Shown piece by piece: positions 18,799 to 28,848 of a stretch of DNA of 64,000 nucleotides (position 1 is the stretch's first letter; each line of letters starts with the position of its first letter). Position numbers and translations under genes: made by a program. Source of the DNA: Chitinophagaceae bacterium. GTDB taxonomy: Bacteria > Bacteroidota > Bacteroidia > Chitinophagales > Chitinophagaceae. The notes below the pieces were generated by a model. It did not search any database. It was not told the DNA's origin and saw only the letters and a program-made list of their open reading frames with translations. The stretch lies in the NCBI GenBank assembly GCA_003168265.1, contig PMSV01000011.1, forward strand, positions 1 to 64,000, in the 5' to 3' direction.

Positions 18799-20118
18799 TT
18801 AGAAGAATTTGCGCCCCTTAGTGAGCCAGGCATCCCGATAGGAGAACGCAATATTGAACTGCAGGTATTTTTCCTTTATAAGCTGAACGCTGGACTCGCC
18901 CTTGACACCGTATTGAGCCGAAATAAGATAGGACAGTCTGCTTCTTTTTGAATTCACGCCAAGGCCAAGCGTTGCGCCAATATCCCTGATAGGCTGACCA
19001 TAGACATACAAATAGGTGTCGGTATAATAGAAACCAGCCTGATAAAATGAGGACTCGTAGAGAACATTAGATTGCCCGGTGGATAGAGTCTTCAGGTTGG
19101 AAAGTTCGAATCCGGCGGATATACGTTCACTGTTCTGAAACTGGTAAAGAAAGCCCCCCGTATTAAGTATGGAACCTCCGTTATTCTGCCAGTTATTAGA
19201 GGAATTGGGATTGCCCGCGCTAGCCCAATTCTCGAATTTATAATCTCCAAGAAACCGGTATTTGTGGTTATAAGTGATCATAAAACCTGCTCCGATTGTA
19301 GTTGGCAAAGTGAAAGTTGTGTTGGGAAAATTGCCCGAATAAAGCACGGCCGAATCGGGTGCTCTCACTATTTGGGAGAGTGAGGCAGTCATACCTGTCT
19401 TTGTGGAAAAAGTGCCTCCCAGAGAATATTCGATTTTTTTTCCAATCTTTCCGTATACCTGTAGGCCATAAGTTATATAGGGGCTGCTGAGATATACATT
19501 ATTCAGAGTGGAGGAAAATTCTGAGCCCACATTAGGATCCTGCAGGATCAATTGCTGCTGAAGCGATCCGAATAAATACGACAAATCCACCCCGATGGAA
19601 ACATGATGAAAGAATTCGTAGGCATTGGCCCAGTACACCCGGTTCACGCCTCCCGATCCGTTAAATGACAGATTCGCTATCGGAGAGTTACCACTGCCTG
19701 CAAGTACGGGTTGGTTGAATTGATAATATTGAGAACTGAAGGGCAGGAGTCCGAAACTGGTACCCCAATGCTTGGTGGGCTTGATCCCAAGGACCAGCTT
19801 TTTAAAGGTAATATCAAATGACTGGTTTGCATCTATGTTGACATTAGCCCCATAATAATTGACAAATTTAGCAACCCCTCCAACCTCTCCGTAATACATA
19901 TCATTGTCAATGGAGCTATAAGAAGCCGGGTTATTGTTGATCAGATACCAACTCGACCTGTAGGCAAACCCTGTATTAGCGAGTCCGGAAGTCCTTCCAT
20001 AATAATTATCCATCAGATCCCCGATCCCTAAAATAGAATAGGGGGAATTATTTGTTTGCGCCGTCAAATGGGTAAGGGAAGCTCCGGTCAAGATCAGTAT
20101 GGTTAAAAGTCTTTTCAT
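18799..20118 (-). CDS. Outer-membrane beta-barrel protein, hypothetical
   Basis: Signal peptide, SPYSILGIGDLMDNYYGRTSGLANTGFAYRSSWYLINNNPASYSSID, alternating beta pattern. Confidence 0.7.
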   Translation of the reverse strand: MKRLLTILILTGASLTHLTAQTNNSPYSILGIGDLMDNYYGRTSGLANTGFAYRSSWYLINNNPASYSSIDNDMYYGEVGGVAKFVNYYGANVNIDANQSFDITFKKLVLGIKPTKHWGTSFGLLPFSSQYYQFNQPVLAGSGNSPIANLSFNGSGGVNRVYWANAYEFFHHVSIGVDLSYLFGSLQQQLILQDPNVGSEFSSTLNNVYLSSPYITYGLQVYGKIGKKIEYSLGGTFSTKTGMTASLSQIVRAPDSAVLYSGNFPNTTFTLPTTIGAGFMITYNHKYRFLGDYKFENWASAGNPNSSNNWQNNGGSILNTGGFLYQFQNSERISAGFELSNLKTLSTGQSNVLYESSFYQAGFYYTDTYLYVYGQPIRDIGATLGLGVNSKRSRLSYLISAQYGVKGESSVQLIKEKYLQFNIAFSYRDAWLTKGRKFF

Positions 20119-20138
20119 TTAGAAGTTTTGGCTTCCTA

Positions 20139-21533
20139 TTAGTGTATAAGCGATATATAATAGATCTGCAGTTTTATATTGTAAGTCGGGTTGCTCTGAT
20201 CTCCGAATACGGCCCGGTTTACCGTAGATGCAAGGCTGCCCGGAGGCGTGCTCAGTATCAATGCATTATTGGTTACACCACCCAGTGCCACCTGCGCCTG
20301 CACATAAGCGGTAACATCGTAAGTATAGGAGGTATTCTCTCCATAAATAAAATCTGTGGTCAGGCTTCCATATTCAATTCCGCCATTTAAATTAATGGGG
20401 GAGCCCAATCCATTATTTTCATCGGATTGGGAAAGTATCAATTGTGGAGGTAGTGGTATTTCCGGTGTGTAGGTGCCTCTTATTGGTTTAAGGGTTAGGG
20501 TGGCCTTTAAAACACCCAAATAATCCGGCAACGAGGTCACATTGTCAACATATGGCATCCCTATTTTGGTCTCTATACCGGTGGCTCCCTGGACATAGAC
20601 CTGATTTCCAGTCAGGGAAGAAGGCGCATCTGTTGGAATAAGAGGGTTGGGCCTGCTGGCTTGCAGCGAAGTCATGACAGCCAGAGGCGTTCCGGCTCGG
20701 TTGACCGATATCTGATTGAATTGATCTCCCCTATTGTTGTAGGGGAAATCTACATGAAAATAATCCGTATAAACATCAGGTACCTCATAATAAAGCCTGA
20801 TAAAGGCGCTGTCCTTCATCCCAAAAATCACACCGGTGTTTCCTGCTGAGCTGTCAGTATAAATAACGACCCCGGGGAAATAATCATGAAAGGTTGTGAG
20901 ACTGGTGACGGTATCTGAATTATTCTCCATCATCTCCAGAAGCCTAAGACCCAATGTATCGTTAAGCCTGATCTTCACCGAGTCCAATGCATCTTGTGAA
21001 CAGAACTGCCCTGTTGGGAATATGGTCACTGTGGCAGAGCCTATTGGATTGGGGTTAAAGGAAAAACCGTCGTTATTGAAATAGGTAAATTGGGTCGGAT
21101 ATGGATATTGAATGATTTCATTGAGCTGACTTACATAATAAGTCTGTGGCTCAGTCGTGTCCCCATAATAATATTTGTTAATGAACATGACCAGTTCTAT
21201 AGAGTCCATTTTCGCCTGGTTAGTGATTCCCGGGAAGGAAGGAGTACCAAATTGAAGAAATGATTTGCTCACTATATTCCCAAAATAAGGGTCTTGCATT
21301 CTTCCAAGAAGCAGGGTGCCGGAACCCGCAGTTTGAAAAGAGTCCAGCATGACGGTGGATAAAATAAGAGTGGAAGAATCGATCTCACCGACCGTCGTGT
21401 TATTACTGTTCACCAAAGAGTTCCCAAAAGTGAGAGAAGGCTTTTGGCATCCCGTAATGGTCACTAAAACGATGAATGGCAGAGTAATTAGCAGCAGACT
21501 TGGTTTCAATAAACTTTTGTTCATGTTTCGCAT
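20139..21533 (-). CDS. DUF4270-like lipoprotein
   Basis: Lipobox VTITGCQK; SSTLILSTVMLDSFQTAGSGTLLLGRMQDPYFGNIVSKSFLQF pattern. Confidence 0.75.
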   Translation of the reverse strand: MRNMNKSLLKPSLLLITLPFIVLVTITGCQKPSLTFGNSLVNSNNTTVGEIDSSTLILSTVMLDSFQTAGSGTLLLGRMQDPYFGNIVSKSFLQFGTPSFPGITNQAKMDSIELVMFINKYYYGDTTEPQTYYVSQLNEIIQYPYPTQFTYFNNDGFSFNPNPIGSATVTIFPTGQFCSQDALDSVKIRLNDTLGLRLLEMMENNSDTVTSLTTFHDYFPGVVIYTDSSAGNTGVIFGMKDSAFIRLYYEVPDVYTDYFHVDFPYNNRGDQFNQISVNRAGTPLAVMTSLQASRPNPLIPTDAPSSLTGNQVYVQGATGIETKIGMPYVDNVTSLPDYLGVLKATLTLKPIRGTYTPEIPLPPQLILSQSDENNGLGSPINLNGGIEYGSLTTDFIYGENTSYTYDVTAYVQAQVALGGVTNNALILSTPPGSLASTVNRAVFGDQSNPTYNIKLQIYYISLIH

Positions 21534-21985
21534 GTAATTCCTTGTATATTTCTATCTCATTCGCCCAAATACCGGAAGCTGCAAATTCATACAACTATGT
21601 ACACATATCAACAGGTGTCTTGAATCCCAATTCAACAATCCGGACAACTGCTCCTTTCTTAAGCAAAGAACACCCATTCAAATTGAAGGAACCCTTCTTT
21701 AAGGCGGCAAATATAAAGCATTCGATCACTAAAGGAGGCGAAGGAATTAAATGAATAATAAAAGAGTTGTTAATTCTTTCAGAATTGAGGGTTCTTTGCT
21801 AAAACAATTGCATAATTCTAATCATAATTCGGAGTTTTATCTATATTCGCACCTCGTTTTTGCTATATCAAAAATAATTGTTTGGTAGATTATTATGGGA
21901 GCATAATACATTTTAACAATTTTAACACAACGCATTAAAATACATTGCGCAAAATTGTAAAATAATTTTTTTATAAAATCACATT

Positions 21986-23059
21986 ATGAAGCGTTTCCAC
22001 ATTTCCATTTTTCTGATTGCTGTGGCGATAATAACCTTAAGTTCCTGCTCTTCAACCTCGGTAAACCCCTTGCAAGATGGCAACTGGGTTTATATCGGAG
22101 ACTTTGGCGGTACGGCAAGGACCAGTGCCATGTCATTCGTCATCGGAAATTACGCATATGCAGGAACTGGGATTGATGAAAGGAACAACCGCTACAACGA
22201 TTTGTGGAGATTTGATCCCAGCGGCCTCTTCTGGGAACAAATGGCAACCTGCTCAAATGCTGTGGCCCGAAATGGCGCCGTAGGTTTCGAAACAGGCGGG
22301 ATGGGTTATATGGGAACAGGAACGGACGGTTACAATTACTATGCAGATTTCTGGCAATACAATCCGAATTCCAATAGCTGGGCCCAGGTCGCAAGCATGG
22401 GAGACAGTGCGATAGGTTTGGAAGCAAGATTCCATGCGGTGGCCTTCGGTATTGATGCCTATGGATTCGGTTATGTCGGAACCGGTAATGATGGGTTGAA
22501 CCAGTTGAACGATTTCTGGCAATATAACCCCGTAAGCAATTCCTGGTCGCAGATTCCCACCTATCCTGGTGCAAAAAGAGAACAAGCCGTTACATTCGTT
22601 TACCAGAATAAAGGGTACCTGGTTACTGGTTTAGGAACCGGCGGTACTACCCTTAACGACTTCTTCTATTATGACCCAAGCAAACCGGATACTTCAGCAT
22701 GGACTGAACTTCGGCACATTTCAAACTATAGCCCCCTTTCTTATGATGATAGCTACACTACTATCGTTCGTTATGGCGCGGTGGGTTTCGTGATGCTCAA
22801 TACGACCAGTGATGGCGGTGGAGACAGGGCCTTTGTTACCACGGGGTCAGTTGGAAATATTACCTGGGCCTATGATTTTGCTACGGATTTGTGGAACCAG
22901 AAAACCTCTTTTGAAAGGGCTGCCAGGTTATCGGCAGTTGCGTTTACGGTTGAGAACAGAGGCTTTGTCGGACTTGGATCGGCCGGAGGTACCACCACGA
23001 CCTGTTATGCAAATATTGATGAATGGTATCCTGATGAACCCTACAACGCACAAGATTAA
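21986..23059 (+). CDS. Kelch-repeat lipoprotein
   Basis: Lipobox LSSCSS; repeated AVAF/YGFGYVGTGNDGLNQLNDFWQYNPVSNSWSQI units. Confidence 0.85.
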   Translation: MKRFHISIFLIAVAIITLSSCSSTSVNPLQDGNWVYIGDFGGTARTSAMSFVIGNYAYAGTGIDERNNRYNDLWRFDPSGLFWEQMATCSNAVARNGAVGFETGGMGYMGTGTDGYNYYADFWQYNPNSNSWAQVASMGDSAIGLEARFHAVAFGIDAYGFGYVGTGNDGLNQLNDFWQYNPVSNSWSQIPTYPGAKREQAVTFVYQNKGYLVTGLGTGGTTLNDFFYYDPSKPDTSAWTELRHISNYSPLSYDDSYTTIVRYGAVGFVMLNTTSDGGGDRAFVTTGSVGNITWAYDFATDLWNQKTSFERAARLSAVAFTVENRGFVGLGSAGGTTTTCYANIDEWYPDEPYNAQD

Positions 23060-23480
23060 TACGATTACTTCCAGAATAAGATTTCCTGGGATCCTACTGA
23101 TCCTGGGAATTTTATTTTATACCATCTATATTTCACAGCTAAAGGCAGAAAGGGGATTTGCACTCATACAACTGCGTGTCTTTGAAAGTGACAATGGCTG
23201 GGCCTATAAAATCCTGGCAAACGGAAAGATCTATATCATGCAGGAACGAATACCGGCGCTAATCGGAGAAAGGCCTTTCAGGACCAGAGAAGAAGCCCTG
23301 CTGGTGGGAAATAAAGTGCTCGAAAAAATGAAGGAGGGTTACCAATTGCCGACTATCAGCCTGGAGGAATTGGTGGAAATGGGGATCCTGTCAAGGGATT
23401 CCTTGCCTAAATTGCCTGATTCCCTTCACCGAAACATAAACCCAATCCTCAAGCGAAAGGTTGGTCAACCGAAAAACTAG
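23034..23480 (+). CDS. DUF4907-like protein
   Basis: MNPTTHKINTITSRIRFPGILLILGILFYTIYISQL then ESDNGWAYKILANGKIYIMQERIPALIGERPFRTREEALLVGNKVLEKM; ATG at 23034 overlaps the kelch gene by 26 nt. Confidence 0.65.
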   Translation: MNPTTHKINTITSRIRFPGILLILGILFYTIYISQLKAERGFALIQLRVFESDNGWAYKILANGKIYIMQERIPALIGERPFRTREEALLVGNKVLEKMKEGYQLPTISLEELVEMGILSRDSLPKLPDSLHRNINPILKRKVGQPKN

Positions 23481-24720
23481 TTCTTGAAAACCAATTCGGG
23501 CCTTCTTCCGTCATATGTACACAGTCTTCAAGCCTGATTCCAAACTCTCCGGGGATCACCAGTGTTGGTTCGATGCTGAAGCACATACCCGGCTCCAGTT
23601 TTTTCTTGTTGCCCAGCACCATATTTCCCCATTCATGCCCATCCAGGCCAATTCCATGACCTGTGCGATGAGGGCATCCGGGCAATTTATACCCAGGACC
23701 AAATCCGGCATCTGTGAGGACCTTTCTGGCGGCAATATCCACGTTTTCACAGGGGTCCCCAAGCCGGGCCGCTGCAAATCCTGCATCCTGTGCTTTTTTC
23801 TCTAAGTTCCAGATCTCTCTTTGCCTGGGGCTTGGCTGGGCGCCAAAAACAATCGTCCTGGTAATATCCGAAGTATATCCTTCAACTGTGCATCCGCAGT
23901 CCATTAATAGTATTTCACCTTTGCTAAGGTGCTGCGGTTTTACACTTCCATGTGGAAGGGTTGACGATACCCCAATAGTGACCAGGGCCCCGTCCGAATT
24001 CCCTCCCAATTTTTTTTGCGCTTCATCGATCAATCCTGAAATATCCTGGTTGGACATTCCTTCCTTGAGTTGTCCGACAGTATACTGGATCGCAGACAGC
24101 GTGATCTCATTGGCTTTCTGGAGTAAGGCAATTTCAGCGGGGGATTTGATCATACGGCATGGTATGGTCACCGGGTCCGCACTGACAAATTGAAAATCCG
24201 GGGCAGCCTGACGCACTCCATCATAAATGAAAAACCTCAGCCGTTCTTCCATACCCAGTTTGCCATTGCGTATCCCGAATTCGCTCAGGGTCTTAACTAT
24301 CAATTCATAAGGGCTTTCGTGCTCTTCCCAGGTCCTTACCTCGCGGCCGATGTTGATCAACTCGCGAAGACGGTTCGCTTCAAAAGCGGGGCTGACATAT
24401 AATATCTCCCCTTCCACAGGAATGATTGCAACCATGGTTCTTTCACTTGGCCACCAGTGTATCCCCGTAAAATAGGCCAGAGATGTGCCGCAGTCCAGCA
24501 GGATTGCGCCTATCTGTTTCTCGCGCATGAGTTTTCTGGCTTTTTCAATCCTGGCATTCCTCTCATCATTTGTGATGGGCATAAGATCTCTCGTCATTTT
24601 TTCCAATCCTTCTCCGAAATGGCTTAATAAAGCGGATTTGGGAGCGGCGATTGAGGTAAATACCCCTAATGAACTGCTCATTGCACCCCATTTAAGAAAA
24701 TCTCTGCGTTGAATGCTCAT
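23449..24720 (-). CDS. M24-family Xaa-Pro peptidase with Tat-like signal
   Basis: MSIQRRDFLKWGAMSSSLG; LLMDCGCTVEGYTSDITRTIVFG; HRTGHGIGLDGHEWGNMV; FSIEPTLVIPGEFGIRLED. Confidence 0.9.
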   Translation of the reverse strand: MSIQRRDFLKWGAMSSSLGVFTSIAAPKSALLSHFGEGLEKMTRDLMPITNDERNARIEKARKLMREKQIGAILLDCGTSLAYFTGIHWWPSERTMVAIIPVEGEILYVSPAFEANRLRELINIGREVRTWEEHESPYELIVKTLSEFGIRNGKLGMEERLRFFIYDGVRQAAPDFQFVSADPVTIPCRMIKSPAEIALLQKANEITLSAIQYTVGQLKEGMSNQDISGLIDEAQKKLGGNSDGALVTIGVSSTLPHGSVKPQHLSKGEILLMDCGCTVEGYTSDITRTIVFGAQPSPRQREIWNLEKKAQDAGFAAARLGDPCENVDIAARKVLTDAGFGPGYKLPGCPHRTGHGIGLDGHEWGNMVLGNKKKLEPGMCFSIEPTLVIPGEFGIRLEDCVHMTEEGPNWFSRTSFSVDQPFA

Positions 24721-24811
24721 GTTTTATTTTTTGTACTGTAACTAGAATAAAGGTATTATTTATCCCAACCCTTTTCCAAAAATCACTAAGTTTAACTCAC
24801 AAAAGAAAAAC

Positions 24812-25678
24812 ATGAAACTATTCAGGCATGGACAACCAGGACAGGAAAGACCGGGAATCCTGATCGATGAGCAACACCTGGATATCAGCGCGGGTTTCAA
24901 GGAAGACTATGATGGAAATTTTTTTTCTTCCGGAGGAATCGGCCGTCTTTCAGACTGGCTAAGTACGCATAAAAATCAATGCCCGGTTCTGTCGGAAGGT
25001 TTTCGTTTTGCCGCTGTGATTGCATCCCCCTCTAAGATCGTTTGCGTGGGATTGAACTATACCGACCATTCCAAAGAAACAGGAACTGCTTTACCGAAGG
25101 AACCCGTCCTTTTTTTCAAATCCACCACCGCAATCTGCGGACCCAATGACGATATCATCATACCCAGGGAAAGTAAAAAAACAGACTGGGAGGTGGAACT
25201 GGCCTTTGTGATCGGGAAAAAAGCATCCTATGTGAAAGAAAAGGACGCGATAGATTATGTTGTCGGCTATATACTCCATAACGACTATTCAGAACGTGCC
25301 TTCCAGATGGAAAGAGGGGGACAATGGGTAAAAGGAAAGAGCTGTGATACTTTTGCACCCATCGGGCCATGGCTAGTCACGCCGGATGAGATTGAGGATG
25401 TTCATCAACTCAGGCTTTGGCTTAAACTCAATGGCAAAACCATGCAGGACGGAAATACTTCCAACCTCGTTTTCAAGATCCCATTCCTGATCCATTATAT
25501 AAGTTCGTTCATGACCCTGCTCCCGGGTGATATCATCAGTACGGGAACTCCTGCGGGGGTAGGCCTTGGTCAAAAACCAGAACCCTTCTATCTGAAACCC
25601 GGAGATCTGGTGGAATTAGGCATTGATGGCCTGGGAAGCGCAAGCCAGCACTTGGTAAGTTATAAAGACCCTATTTAA
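24812..25678 (+). CDS. Fumarylacetoacetate hydrolase-family protein (candidate 2,4-diketo-3-deoxy-L-fuconate hydrolase)
   Basis: VCVGLNYTDHSKETGTALPKEPVLFFK, DWEVELAFVIGKKA, GDIISTGTPAGVGLG; substrate inferred from cluster context. Confidence 0.85.
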   Translation: MKLFRHGQPGQERPGILIDEQHLDISAGFKEDYDGNFFSSGGIGRLSDWLSTHKNQCPVLSEGFRFAAVIASPSKIVCVGLNYTDHSKETGTALPKEPVLFFKSTTAICGPNDDIIIPRESKKTDWEVELAFVIGKKASYVKEKDAIDYVVGYILHNDYSERAFQMERGGQWVKGKSCDTFAPIGPWLVTPDEIEDVHQLRLWLKLNGKTMQDGNTSNLVFKIPFLIHYISSFMTLLPGDIISTGTPAGVGLGQKPEPFYLKPGDLVELGIDGLGSASQHLVSYKDPI

Positions 25679-25687
25679 AAAACGCTC

Positions 25688-26041
25688 ATGATTAGACATT
25701 CCCTTGCCCTCGACCTCAAAGATGAACCATCCCTGATTAAGGAATATGAGCGCTGGCATCGAAAAGTCTGGCCTGAGATACTCGAAAGCATCCGGGATTC
25801 AGGGATCGAATCCATGCAAATCTACCGGACGGGAAACCGTTTATTCATGATCATGGAAGTTGCAGATGATTTTTCATTTGATAAAAAAGCGTTAGCAGAT
25901 CAGGCTGATGAACAGGTTCGCAATTGGGAAACCCTGATGTGGAAATACCAGCAGGCCCTGCCCTGGGCAAAAAAAGATGAAAAATGGGTCCGGATGGAAC
26001 TTATTTTTGACCTAAAAGAGCCCCAACGCCATGCAGATTGA
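25688..26041 (+). CDS. L-rhamnose/L-fucose mutarotase-like protein
   Basis: ALDLKDEPSLIKEYERWHRKVWPEILESIRDSGIESMQIYRTGNRLFMIMEV. Confidence 0.88.
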   Translation: MIRHSLALDLKDEPSLIKEYERWHRKVWPEILESIRDSGIESMQIYRTGNRLFMIMEVADDFSFDKKALADQADEQVRNWETLMWKYQQALPWAKKDEKWVRMELIFDLKEPQRHAD

Positions 26042-26852
26042 CACCCATGTACATTTTTGGAAATACAACAAAGCCAGGGACGGCTGGATGGATGATATGA
26101 AAATCCTCCAGCAGGACTATTTGCCGCAACAACTCGAAACCACGCTAAGACGCAATGGCATTGATGGATGCATAGCCGTACAGGCCAGCACAGAGGAAGT
26201 GGAGACCCGTTTCCTGGTGGAACTTTCCAAAACCCATGAGATTATAAAAGGAGTAGTCGGCTGGCTGGATTTCTGTGCTCCGGATATATCAGAAAAGCTA
26301 AACGAATTTGCACAATACCCAATTATCAAAGGCTATCGTCATAACGTACAGGCGGAAGCAGATGATTTTTTAACGAGGAAGGATTTTCAGCGGGGAGTCG
26401 GAACCTTGAAGGAATACGGTTATACCTATGACATACTGATCTATCCCCGGCAATTGAAAGCTGCTTTGGAATTCGTTTCATGCCTGGCGGATCAGAAAAT
26501 GATCGTGGATCACTGTGCCAAACCGAATATCCGTAGTCAAAAAATGGAAGATTGGAAAATCAGCATGAAGGCGCTGGCACAAAACCAGAATGTTAACTGT
26601 AAGGTATCCGGATTATTTACTGAGGCTTCATGGAAACAATGGACAGCCGCTGAATTTTATCCCTATCTCGATGTTGTATTTGAATCCTTCGGAACCGAGA
26701 GAGTAATTTTCGGCAGCGACTGGCCTGTAATCCTGGTTTCGGGCATTTATGTGCAATGGAAAAGTTTGCTTGAAAAATACATGGAATCAAGTAAGAATGA
26801 AGACAAAGAGAAATTTTTCGGCGGGAACGCTTCACTTTTCTATGGTCTCTGA
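26031..26852 (+). CDS. Amidohydrolase-family lactonase (candidate L-fuconolactonase)
   Basis: MQIDTHVHFWKY; MIVDHCAKPNI; VIFGSDWPV. Confidence 0.85.
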   Translation: MQIDTHVHFWKYNKARDGWMDDMKILQQDYLPQQLETTLRRNGIDGCIAVQASTEEVETRFLVELSKTHEIIKGVVGWLDFCAPDISEKLNEFAQYPIIKGYRHNVQAEADDFLTRKDFQRGVGTLKEYGYTYDILIYPRQLKAALEFVSCLADQKMIVDHCAKPNIRSQKMEDWKISMKALAQNQNVNCKVSGLFTEASWKQWTAAEFYPYLDVVFESFGTERVIFGSDWPVILVSGIYVQWKSLLEKYMESSKNEDKEKFFGGNASLFYGL

Positions 26853-26879
26853 ATTATCACTCAAACAAAAGCATAAATC

Positions 26880-27662
26880 ATGGATTTGTATTTGGAAGGA
26901 AAAGTCTTTATCGTAACGGGCGGCGCCAAAGGCATCGGAGCAGCCATCTCAAAAACCATTGGCGCTGAAGGCGGCATGGTGGTTGTGGCAGGCAGGGACA
27001 AAAATGATAATCATACGACGGTGGATGAAATCATCAAAATGCATGGCAAAGCGGCCTCACATACTATCGAGCTCGCTGATCCGGAAGCCTGTAAAGAACT
27101 GGTTGAATTCACTATTGAAAAATTCAGTCGCATTGACGGCCTGGTTAACAATGCAGGTGTGAATGATGGAATTGGCCTGGTAGGAGGCTCTCCCGAAAAA
27201 TTTATGGGATCACTTCAAAAAAACCTGAGCCATTATTACAACCTGGCACATTATGCTTTTCCCCATTTAAAATATACCAAAGGCTCAATTGTGAATATCG
27301 GGTCAAAAGTATCTGTAACCGGACAGGGCAACACTTCCGGTTATGCCGCAGCCAAGGGCGCCATAAATGCACTGACCAGGGAATGGGCCGCCGAAATGCT
27401 GCCCTATGCCATCCGGGTCAATGCTGTATTGCCGGCAGAAGTTTGGACCCCTCTTTATGAAAACTGGATCGCCAAATTTGCTGACCCGGCGGCCAAGCTT
27501 AAATCCATCACTTCCAAAATTCCTCTGGAAAATAGGTTCACCAAGGCCGAAGAAATTGCAGATATGGTAGTATTCCTTTTGAGCCGGCGCTCAGCGCATA
27601 CAACAGGCCAGATCCTGTTTGTCGATGGAGGATATACCCATTTGGACCGCTCATTAACTTAA
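26880..27662 (+). CDS. SDR-family oxidoreductase (candidate L-fucose dehydrogenase)
   Basis: FIVTGGAKGIGAAIS, DGLVNNAGVNDGI, GYAAAKGAINALTREWA. Confidence 0.82.
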   Translation: MDLYLEGKVFIVTGGAKGIGAAISKTIGAEGGMVVVAGRDKNDNHTTVDEIIKMHGKAASHTIELADPEACKELVEFTIEKFSRIDGLVNNAGVNDGIGLVGGSPEKFMGSLQKNLSHYYNLAHYAFPHLKYTKGSIVNIGSKVSVTGQGNTSGYAAAKGAINALTREWAAEMLPYAIRVNAVLPAEVWTPLYENWIAKFADPAAKLKSITSKIPLENRFTKAEEIADMVVFLLSRRSAHTTGQILFVDGGYTHLDRSLT

Positions 27663-27667
27663 CCAAT

Positions 27668-28441
27668 ATGTTTGAATTAGATGAAAAGACGGCCATCGTC
27701 ACAGGAGGAGGCAGCGGCATCGGCCGGGCCATTGCAAAGCTCTTTGCGGCACAGGGAGCCATGGTTTATGTAATCGATCTGAATGAACAGGATGGAGCTT
27801 CTGTAGTAGAGGAAATCCGCTCTGACAGCGGAAAGGCAGCCTACAGGAAAACCAATGTGGCCTCGCATATTGAAGTAAAAAAATCCATTGATGAGATAGC
27901 TGCTGATTCCTCTTCGATCGATATTTTACTGAATATCGCAGGAATTGCCCATATAGGAAATGCGGAAAATACAGCAGAAGCGGATTTTGACCGCATATTC
28001 CAGGTCAATGTAAAAGGAATATATAATTGTCTGCACGCCGTCATTCCCTATATGAAAGACCTGGGTGGTGTCATCCTGAATATGGCTTCCGTAGCAGCCA
28101 CTGTCGGGATTCCTGACCGCTTTGCCTATAGCACGACCAAGGCCGCCGTTATTGGCATGACTTTGTCTGTCGCCAAGGACTATATACGGCATAAGATCCG
28201 CTGCAACTGCATCTCTCCTGGTAGGGTGCATACGCCATTTGTAGATGGCTTTCTTTCCAGGAGCTATCCGGGAAAGGAAAAAGAAATGTTTGAAAAACTT
28301 TCCAAAACCCAACCGATCGGGAGAATGGCCAAACCCGAGGAGGTCGCCAGCCTGGCTCTTTTTCTTTGCAGTGAAGAAGCGTCTTTTATCACCGGCTGTG
28401 ACTATGCGATCGATGGCGGTTTTATCCGGCTGAACAATTGA
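27668..28441 (+). CDS. SDR-family oxidoreductase (candidate 2-keto-3-deoxy-L-fuconate dehydrogenase)
   Basis: AIVTGGGSGIGRAIAKLFA, DILLNIAGIAHIGN, FAYSTTKAAVIGMT. Confidence 0.82.
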   Translation: MFELDEKTAIVTGGGSGIGRAIAKLFAAQGAMVYVIDLNEQDGASVVEEIRSDSGKAAYRKTNVASHIEVKKSIDEIAADSSSIDILLNIAGIAHIGNAENTAEADFDRIFQVNVKGIYNCLHAVIPYMKDLGGVILNMASVAATVGIPDRFAYSTTKAAVIGMTLSVAKDYIRHKIRCNCISPGRVHTPFVDGFLSRSYPGKEKEMFEKLSKTQPIGRMAKPEEVASLALFLCSEEASFITGCDYAIDGGFIRLNN

Positions 28442-28449
28442 AGTAAAAA

Positions 28450-28842
28450 TCATTCCTCTCCGTTTACCAGCCCATCCCAATTTCTTCTTTGCTTCTTGGA
28501 AGGCCTTCCGATTTTACTCAATCTCTTACCTGTATGGAAACTCTCTGCCTGGAAAGTAGCCCTTTGCAGTTCAGATTCTGGTGTGAGATCTGCATAATAT
28601 TTTATCGCTTCACTATATTGAACCCGGTTGTGCAAAAGATCCAGCACCTTAATTAGCCATTTCTTTGCTTCAGTTTTCACCTCGTATTCTTCTCCTGCAT
28701 GTACCTGTTTGGAAGGCTTGGCCTGTCTTCCATTGAATCTTACCTTTCCCTTATCACAGGCCTCTGTCGCCAGGGTCCTGGTCTTGAAAAGCCGGATCGA
28801 CCAAAGAAATTTGTCTATCCTCAATTTCTCTTTCTCTTCCAT
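28450..28842 (-). CDS. S4-domain RNA-binding protein (Hsp15-like)
   Basis: LRIDKFLWSIRLFKTRTLATEACDKGKVRFNGRQAKPSKQVHAGEEYEV. Confidence 0.9.
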   Translation of the reverse strand: MEEKEKLRIDKFLWSIRLFKTRTLATEACDKGKVRFNGRQAKPSKQVHAGEEYEVKTEAKKWLIKVLDLLHNRVQYSEAIKYYADLTPESELQRATFQAESFHTGKRLSKIGRPSKKQRRNWDGLVNGEE

Positions 28843-28848
28843 ATGGAT

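Noticed and set aside
22809-23033. 5' extension of the DUF4907-like ORF to 22809
   Set aside because: Out-of-frame overlap with the kelch gene, low-complexity arginine/proline-rich translation; ATG at 23034 is better.
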